Origin: Isoetes taiwanensis
Lineage: Eukaryota; Streptophyta; Lycopodiopsida; Isoetales; Isoetaceae
Length of the DNA: 64,000 nucleotides
Assembly: GCA_021234155.1 (NCBI GenBank)
Contig: JAJEKV010000194.1
Location: 1-64,000, forward strand
Direction: 5' to 3'
Part shown: positions 57,272 to 64,000 of the stretch, piece after piece
How the letters are laid out: the number at the start of each line of letters is the position of its first letter
How positions within the stretch are numbered: the stretch's first letter is position 1
Position numbers and translations under genes: made by a program
Notes under the pieces: model-generated
Databases searched by the model: none
What the model was told of the DNA's origin: nothing
Seen by the model: only the letters and a program-made list of their open reading frames with translations

Positions 57272-58697
57272 CCCACTGCGGGATCAGTATTCTCTTCCCA
57301 TTAGAGGAAATTTGAGATCTCATTTTATCCCCATAAGAATCCTCCAATGGAATGGCTACCCTCTATTAACTGCAATTAATGCAGCACCAACAACTTCATT
57401 GCTGTTGTTTTTTCCCCATAACTTTTGATCCATTTGTCAAAATGTTGCGGCGTTTGTTGTATTAGATGCGGAATGAAAAGATCTTTCCAATGATATATGG
57501 TTATGATGTATTTCAATATGGTCATATGCGTTAACCTTAAAAAAATATGATTTTTTGCTTATTTCTTATGTATTTATATCGTAAAAGATGTATGAATGGG
57601 TTATCACTAGATAGATCTTGTGAAAACGAATCCATTGCTATAAAAAGTTTTTGAATCGGAGTTCTGGATCAAAAGTTATAATGAAAAATGATACTACGAG
57701 AAGTTAGTTGCAAAATGCATTAATTCAAAGTTGCCACATAAATCTTGGAATGAGATATCTTGGAGCTCTTCTCTTATTGGACCCGAGTTTAAAAAGTCGA
57801 CATGGCATTTTAAGCATCCCTTTAATGGGACAAAATGTGATCTCATTTTTCCTCTAATGCCACCGCACCTAATGCCATGCTTACGCTCATGCCCGCATGG
57901 TCGCATTCAAAAGCGAGGCTATATTGGTGTGAAAAATCGCCACAGTTTTTTCAGACAATGGCCTCCAAGGCCTTCCTTCCATGGCAGCTTCTTACATACT
58001 CTTGAGTGCACAAACGGGGCTACCCCTTGCAGTCTTAGATGGCGCAGAGCTCACCCTATGGAGAACCGCATGTGCTTCAGCTCAGGCTGCGTCATTTCTA
58101 GCCGGAAAAAATGCCAAAGTCCTAACTATGGTGGGTGCGGTCCTTGGCTCCCCATCCGTCGGGGCTCATGTTTCCATGCTTCCCTCAATTACCCATGTCT
58201 TCATTTGGAACAGAACCCATTCCGTGGCTCGAAATTGGCGTAAATTCTTGGCGAGATTTGATTTCGGTTTCCACAAAGGAGGGTTGTGATGATTTAGAGG
58301 CCGCAATCGTGTGTGCGATTTGATCGATTCGCGCTACTCTCTCATGCTCACTTTGTGAAAGGATCGGGCTCAAAAAAAAAAAGGCTCGCATTTGGATCTG
58401 GTTGGTTCGCTTAAACCACGTATGATGGAATGTGATGATGCCGCATTTGTTGTATGTAGCGGGGTTTTTGTGGATCTGAGTCTTTGCTTTGGATGAATCC
58501 GCCGAGATTGTGGGTGCTCCGGAAAGGGGTGTTATTGAAGAGAATCATGTTGTGGGCAATCCGGGCAGAGCTGGTTCAAGGTAAGAAGATTGGCAAAAGA
58601 GATTTGGATGAATTTACCTCGCTTTAAATCAGTAGGTTGCGCCCTAGAGGATCTGTCTTTGCTCAGGTTGGTTTTCTTGGTCGATTTACTTGAAATG
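57272..58697 (+). pseudogene. SARD4-like pseudogene, second copy
   Basis: It begins in the equivalent of residue 40 of the intact gene (GCGGGATCAGTATTCTC), is interrupted by a TIR element at 57299-57859, and then follows the intact gene to its stop (equivalent of 46740-47558). Many small differences break the frame, and no long open frame remains. 57980-58090 is close to the intact gene. After 58095 most differences sit in or next to CAG/CTG, where CAG is often replaced by CG. This is an unusual mutation pattern and may partly be a sequencing artefact. Confidence 0.85.
57299..57859. mobile_element. 561 bp TIR element inserted in the SARD4-like pseudogene
   Basis: Left end CATTAGAGGAAATTTGAGAT and right end, inverted, CATTAGAGGAAAAATGAGAT match over about 35 bases (to CATTTT-TCCC). 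The intact gene lacks this segment. No coding capacity is seen. Confidence 0.75.
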
Positions 58698-59724
58698 ATT
58701 TTGAATTAGGTAAACGTTGCCTCAGCCTTTGGGCTTTTTCTTTGTTCCTAAGAATAAATTGCCTGTTCTTAATATGATGCTTTCATCATTGTATCTCTTT
58801 GTCAAACTTAAGGCCAAGGTGATAAACTTCCCCCTTTTTTTGTTTGGTATTCGGTGCAATGGTGCCGGAGTAAGGTTTTGCTGTATGTATAGTATGGGAA
58901 GTCGTATGTTTGAGGGGTTTTGAGGAGCTTCTTGCCATTTAGATGTTCTGTGGGGAACGGGCATCTGCATGTCTGGAAATAGAATGGAGACTGTTCACGT
59001 GACGGAGCTGGGCTGCGTGACAGCGAGCTGTTTGTGGCCGATGAGCATGGGAAGAGGTAGAGTGGCTTTGTGCTTGTCGAAGATGTCTGCGGGAGAGGCG
59101 CTTGGAGGTAGGATTTTCTGTGCTTGAATTTGGTTGGAATTTCCTGTTTGTTCTCGTTGGAATTTGGTGCAAGCCGAGTGTGTGTTTAGGAATTGGCCGC
59201 CAGGTCTCATACCTTAGTTACCAGTTGTGGGGATTGTGCGCTGCATGGAAGCCGTGTCCATGTATGTAGGTTTCGTCAATTCTCAGAGGTGGAATTGGGC
59301 TTCTGCTTTGAAGTTTTCTCCTGGCAGTGCTGCACTAGGAAGCGTGCTGTGAAAGTTGTGCAGATATGGATATTCGTAGAGCAGCAAGGTTGAGAGTGAA
59401 GGTGCATAAGTTGACTCTGCCAAGAGTCATTGTAGAGGGATCTGAGTGTTTGCGATCTGAGAGGGTTTTGGATGGGAGGAAGTTGCAAAGACCTTTGATG
59501 CAGAGGGGAGGCCGCTCGAGAGAGCGTGCATATCCGTGAGGTGCGGAATATGAGAAACAGGTCTACAGGTCAGGAGGTGACTTGGGGTGCTCCAGGGGCT
59601 GCATGCTTTAGCGTGCTTTGTTGGTGGACATGGAAGATATGATGGGGGGATAGTCTTGGCCTAGCTCGAGGAGGATGGTGTGATGGAGGTGGATTGGCCA
59701 ACAATGCGCCAGGTGGTTCTATGA
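58698..59724 (+). repeat. Second copy of the SARD4 3' flank and RG-gene 5' region
   Basis: It corresponds to 47559-48604. 58920-59445 is nearly identical to 47780-48305 (single C/T changes). 58840-58920 and 59450-59720 differ mainly around CAG/CTG, as in the pseudogene. The contrast within one duplicated block is striking. Confidence 0.85.
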
Positions 59725-60402
59725 GTGAGGGCCTCGGTGGGAAGGAGGAGGCTGATCGGGTCGAGGATCTGCCCGTTGGTGTATGAAGATCGCAGACCAT
59801 TTGTGTTTCCGGAGACTGTAGCAGGGAAATCCGGTGTAGAACATGATGGGATTGGAAGGGGAGGGTCTGTTGGTGCAGGTAACCGTGGGCGAGGAAGGGG
59901 TGGACGTGGAAGGGGGAGACAAGTTAGGATTTGTGAGCCCATTCATGATCATACAGAAGAAGATGAGGGGGAGGGGATCACATATGTGAGAAGAGGTCGA
60001 GGTGGGAAACGGGGCCGAGGGAGAGGAAGAAGAGCAGCCAGCATGTTTGAAGAGCATGTTGGTATGGACATTGGAGGAGGAGGTGGTGAGGAGGTTGTTG
60101 ACATGTCTTCTGTTTTAGATGTGTCAGTGACCATTGTCTTTGGGGGTGCAGATGTGCCCGCTGCACTGTATGAGCGTGTAGTACAGTTTATGAAGGAGAA
60201 TTGCAAGGCTGGTGTTGTGGCGCTTGAAAGGGGCTCCTCCTTAGATCATTTGCACGTCCAAGCTGTCTTTCGCTCAGGGATAGGTTCTGTACGTATGAAA
60301 CTATTTTTTCAGACGTATAAAGTGCAAAAATGGGTAGTTGCACGAAAGGGTGTCTCATATTTCTTGTATAATGTAATAATAGGTTACACTAGGTTAGTGT
60401 AG
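59725..60402 (+). CDS. RG-rich protein with an HUH-like motif, unknown family
   Basis: 225 residues. Residues 45-75 are an RGG/RG-rich nucleic-acid-binding type segment (GNRGRGRGGRGRGR), and a second basic stretch follows near residue 90-105 (RRGRGGKRGRGRGRR). Residues about 130-195 read SVLDVSVTIVFGG, ERVVQFMKENCKAGVVALER, GSSLDHLHVQAVFR. The hydrophobic strand, G-x-x-A-L-E-x-G and H-L-H-x-Q resemble motifs I and II of Rep-type HUH endonucleases (H-hydrophobic-H). No Y-x2-K motif is seen before the stop, so the domain would be incomplete. Assignment is tentative. The first methionine may not be the true start, as homologous sequence continues upstream. The truncated copy at 47820-48604 lacks this part. 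Confidence 0.4.
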   Translation: MRASVGRRRLIGSRICPLVYEDRRPFVFPETVAGKSGVEHDGIGRGGSVGAGNRGRGRGGRGRGRQVRICEPIHDHTEEDEGEGITYVRRGRGGKRGRGRGRRAASMFEEHVGMDIGGGGGEEVVDMSSVLDVSVTIVFGGADVPAALYERVVQFMKENCKAGVVALERGSSLDHLHVQAVFRSGIGSVRMKLFFQTYKVQKWVVARKGVSYFLYNVIIGYTRLV

Positions 60403-60659
60403 TTAGGGGGAAAAAATTAGATTTTACATGACATTTAATGCTAGCAACCAACGTGAAAGATTCCATATTTAATTATGGTAACTAACAAAATTCGTGCAAT
60501 GAATTTGAAATTGGAATCACCTTCGATTTCAGACTCCCTCGAATTCTCCTCCCAACCGATTCAATCTGCTCCCGGATCAATCGAACCTAAAAAATCGAGA
60601 AAGCCCCATTTTGATCTTGTTTTTACAAAGGGCGTAATTCATTGTTTTGGGTGACGGCT

Positions 60660-62462
60660 ATGGAAGAAGGTAGGTTGGAAGCAAGAGCGAAAGACTCTAC
60701 CGATGAATCGATCGGGCAAGAACCCAACAGTTCCCAAGGGAAGTCAAAAGCGAAAATCTTGTGATCTTTGGATATGTGACAAAAGGTGTAAGAAGAAAGG
60801 TGAATGAAGCCGTTGATCTTATTGTGCAACAAGTCTCTAATTTGGACCCAAAACACCAAATTACTTTTGCCAAAAAGACTCTTTTGGATAAAAGGTTATG
60901 TTTTACATTCGAACCCATCCTTGGGAAGCCCAAGAGGCTATTGTGAAGGAAAAAATGGTAAAAAATCTCGTGGATGGCCTTCAAGAGGTGAAAAGAGCAA
61001 ATAGCAATGATAAACTTGTCGCTAAACACTCTGTTCTTGCTATGGTAGTTGGAAAAGAGGGAGAATCATTGAAGCGTACAAAGGCGTACCAAATTGTTGA
61101 AATTACATCCACGGAATATGAGCCTTGCAGCAAAAAAAAAGGAAGGAAATGTCATTAGGTGGAGCAAATCTATGGGCATTAGCAGGTCGAAAACCCAGAA
61201 CAAATGTTGTAGATCAGGCTATGAAGAATTTGATTGCCCAATTTTGGTTGGATAACACAAAAGTCTCACCAAAAGTTAGAGATGTGATGAAGAAAAGGAC
61301 ACAGGCAATTCAATACATTGACATTACACAAGTACAAATTATACATTGCCTTGATTTGATTATACAAATATATGTACTTGGGTGTTATTCTTTACATTGA
61401 AACAATATTCATAATTCTTTCTAATTTACCTTATGAGTGTAATAATAGGAAAATTTACTTTGCTTTATGGTTGTACAAGTTCTGAAATTCTGTTTTACAT
61501 TTCTTCCCAATTGTTCAAATTCATTACAGAGGTAGACTCTTGAAAGTAAGGATGTGAAAGATGTAGGATGTGTAATAGATGTGAAAGCTGTAATAAATGT
61601 AGGATGTGGACAAGATTGTAATTTGTATGTGAAGCTATAGTAGATGTATTTGAAATCTTGAAAATGTATTGATGTAAACTCTGTTTCTATGCATTTTACA
61701 GCTGAATTATATCGAGAACTTTGTGGATCAAAGATCCCGATGTTGGAATTGGCATTAGACAGTTTTATATACTTAAAACCAACATGCATACGGAAGCTAA
61801 AAAAAAGAAAACACTTGCTTTGTTGTGTCAAACACGATGAAAAGCGGCAGATTTGTTTAGGAAAGCATTTAATATGATGAGGTCAAAAGTCCATGAGAAC
61901 TCTCTTGCAACCCAGAGAATTTGCAACCTCGAAGACAATGCTGGAATTTGTCGAGCAAAGAAAAAGACATTTGAGAATGTCGGCATGCTTTGGAGAGCCA
62001 TGGTATGTGATAGAGCGTAAGATGAGGAGTGGCACTATCTAAAATGTATAAGTTCAAATTGTGGAAATTGTGGAAAAAAGAAGATTGAATTATGTCCAAG
62101 GGAGGAGAGTGAAAGCATTGAAGAACACATTTGCATGGCAAGCCTATAGCTATGTGAATGAACCTTCAAGAAAGGAAGTTCTCAAGGTCAAGGCGATTGA
62201 CAAGAACAAAGAAGGCAAAATGCATGTTAGATAATATGTTTGATCATATGGCTAAATTTGTACATCATAACTTTGTGGCACATTGGCAAAGCAAGCAATT
62301 CAAGGAATCCATTGGAATCCCGAGTCCGTGATAGGGGCGAGATTTCCATTGGAGCCATCCAAAGATAAAATAAAAGGTGTTGCTTATGCATATGAATTAT
62401 CCAATTCTTGCACGAAATGCTTTTGGGAAATCTGCCGAGATTGTAGATCATGACGTAAACTG
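60660..62462 (+). pseudogene. DDE-like cysteine-rich transposase candidate, copy 3 (N-terminal half)
   Basis: Recognised pieces in order: an N-terminal start (MEEGRLEARAKDSTDE), KNLVDGLQEVKRANSND (60960), FWLDNTKVSPKVRDVMKK (61240-61295), the intron at 61332-61701 in the same place as in copy 2 (after ITQ versus QSQ), LYRELCGSKIP...YLKPTCIRKL with CCVKHDE (61702-61840), LWRAMVC, then ISSNCGNCGKKKIELCPREE (62050-62108) and FVHHNFVAHWQSKQF (62247-62290). The DFAENY, SDG and HGKGEHDG parts are missing. Frames are broken by stops and shifts. It is a diverged third member, with a HAD-like fragment convergent to its right. Confidence 0.55.
61535..61660 (+). repeat. Intronic GTAGGATGTG repeats in copy 3
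   Basis: Units such as GATGTAGGATGTGTAATA and GTGAAAGCTGTAATAAATG repeat imperfectly in the intron that corresponds to the repeat-filled intron of copy 2. Confidence 0.5.
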
Positions 62463-63039
62463 AAGACAGTTTTTTTATGCAGTCCCTAAGGTAGAAAATG
62501 ACCGTCACATAAAATTGTTTACCATATTTACTGTATTCATCATTTTCATGCCAAATCAATTGTATTGTGTGCTCTACTGTATGAGGAAGGTTGTGTGAAA
62601 AGTCTGGCCAGATATCTCTAACTGATTGGGAGTAATTGAATACATTGACTAGGTCAAAACTAGGTCAATGACCCAGCCAGAATACAAAATACATCTGATT
62701 TACATTCAGTGGACATCAAATCAAACTTTTTTATGCATGATCTTTTTTATGCATGATTTTTTGTGCCTTATCTTTGAACTGAAAATTGCAGACTTACATG
62801 CTACTATACAAGTCAAGAATGTGCAAATATTGTCATTTAAAAGTGGACAAAATTTTTGTATTTAAAGATGAAGATCCTGTTACAATATGTTTCGTTACAA
62901 TATGAAGAAAAAGTTACAATATGTTTTTACAAAATTTCACTTCATCTCATGTCAATATGTTACATGTCAACTCCTTTCACATATCTTCATTTAGTTCCAC
63001 ATGTATGAAGTTGGGGCCTGCATCGATAAACAACATGAG

Positions 63040-63840
63040 ATGGTTAGTACACGTAATACTTTTACTTAATCTTTAGAAGACTATTAATTAATTACCTCTT
63101 AAAGTATGCAAGGCGAGGAACTCATGATGATCCGAAGTGTCTAAATATGCCGCCATAGCGGCAGCCTCATCATCATGGGTGCCGCGGATATCTGGCGCTC
63201 GAGAGCCCGCGCTTCTCGCCGAAGAACTTGTCTCCTCGTCATCGAGGTCATCGACCATACATGTGTGTGAGTGCATGCAGCCCGCAATTGCATCCGGAAC
63301 CGCCATACTCATATGTGATCCGCCCATAACCAACTTGTCAAATGCATCAATTGGTGAATGAAACGGTGATCCCTCACGTATGTTGAAATCTCATCCGCGA
63401 TTGCGGAGCCCTTCAATCCGTGGGTAGAGTGCGGTCATAACGTTATCATTTTGTTTGTTAAGTGTCCATGGTGGTATACAAATGTATGAGTATAGGGGAT
63501 TTAATGAGCACTTGTATTGTGCATCATCAAACGCACAGAGCCCTCCTATGATACTTGGGAAATTCAGTTGAAATAACTTCCAAGTTCTTCACATAAAGAT
63601 TTTTGATCGGGTTTATTCTAAATGGAAGCACCCAACATCTACTTCTTCCAAATATGAATTTCAGATCCGGAACTAAACTAAGTGGCAGCTCGGACCATAT
63701 CCCCAAATCAAAGTTAATGGCATGTGCATAATAGAGGAAGACCCTCATGCCAGGGCCCGCATATATACACTCTATCCCCTATCTCTATCGGCCTAGCATG
63801 CCGTGGTTTTTGCAACCGAGAACTCATCTTTGGATGTCGA
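63040..63840 (-). pseudogene. FCP1-like HAD fragment, copy 3
   Basis: Minus-strand pieces read INFDLGIWSELPLSLVPD, LKFIFGRSRCWVLPFRINP, FDDAQYKCSLNPLYSYICIP and NDNVMTALYPRIEGL, followed by an acidic tail (DDLDDEETSSSA). These correspond to FEVAIWSS, FKFIWGQKECEVMPF and VDDSLYKTFLSPQ of copy 2 in the same order. Motif I (DxNGV) is not found and may lie in the remaining bases or beyond the window. Frames are broken. It lies convergent to DDE-like copy 3, as in unit D. Confidence 0.5.
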
Positions 63841-64000
63841 GACAACCCAATCCTCCATCAATATCAAATACTAAGACCTTTCTTTTCCCTAAACACCGCC
63901 AACAATAAAACATGATAAATTTGAATAAGAGAAATGTTTAAATTGAATCGGGTTTACATTCCATCTGCTCATGAGAATCAGGTTGACATGCACAATATAC

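Noticed and set aside
60400-60440. Possible terminal repeat of a third DDE-like element (GTTAGGGGGAAAAAATTAG)
   Set aside because: Similarity to the unit D end is limited to a few scattered bases, and no inverted partner was found in the window.

Overview
The window looks like nuclear DNA of a land plant with a large, transposon-rich genome, perhaps a gymnosperm (low confidence). The evidence is spliced genes with GT-AG introns, a plant remorin, a SARD4-like ornithine cyclodeaminase family gene, a Copia retrotransposon with the plant tRNA-iMet primer site, and many Helitrons. Nothing prokaryotic, and no CRISPR array or RNA gene, was recognised.

Layout. (1) 1-31742 is one Copia element on the minus strand. 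Its reverse transcriptase is cut in two by a 26.9 kb insertion (1318-28256) with Helitron ends. Inside lie a smaller Helitron (3174-5982), a piece of another LTR, and an 18.8 kb unit (6462-25258) bounded by inverted repeats. That unit holds two copies of a cysteine-rich, DDE-like transposase candidate on the plus strand. Convergent to them on the minus strand are two copies of a coiled-coil/RING/FCP1-like HAD phosphatase gene. (2) 32171-37909 is a second Helitron of the same family as 3174-5982. It carries exons of an aspartic protease and a nested TIR element. (3) 38847-43640 is another Helitron, with a 705 bp relative inserted five bases from its end. (4) 43871-48604 is the only gene-rich stretch: a remorin gene, an intact SARD4-like gene, and the 5' part of an RG-rich gene. 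(5) 48605-52713 holds MITEs, a LINE tail and a fold-back element. (6) 52714-60402 is a rearranged second copy of block 4, broken by a Helitron, an inverted repeat and a MITE. It ends in an RG-rich ORF with an HUH-like motif. (7) 60660-63930 holds a third copy of the DDE-like gene with, again convergent, a third HAD-like fragment.

The recurring pair (DDE-like gene on plus, HAD-like gene convergent on minus), seen at two places and once inside inverted repeats, is the best candidate for an undescribed mobile system. Remorin and SARD4 are the only ordinary host genes that look intact. Systematic CAG/CTG-linked differences between the two copies of block 4 suggest that some apparent frameshifts may be sequencing artefacts.
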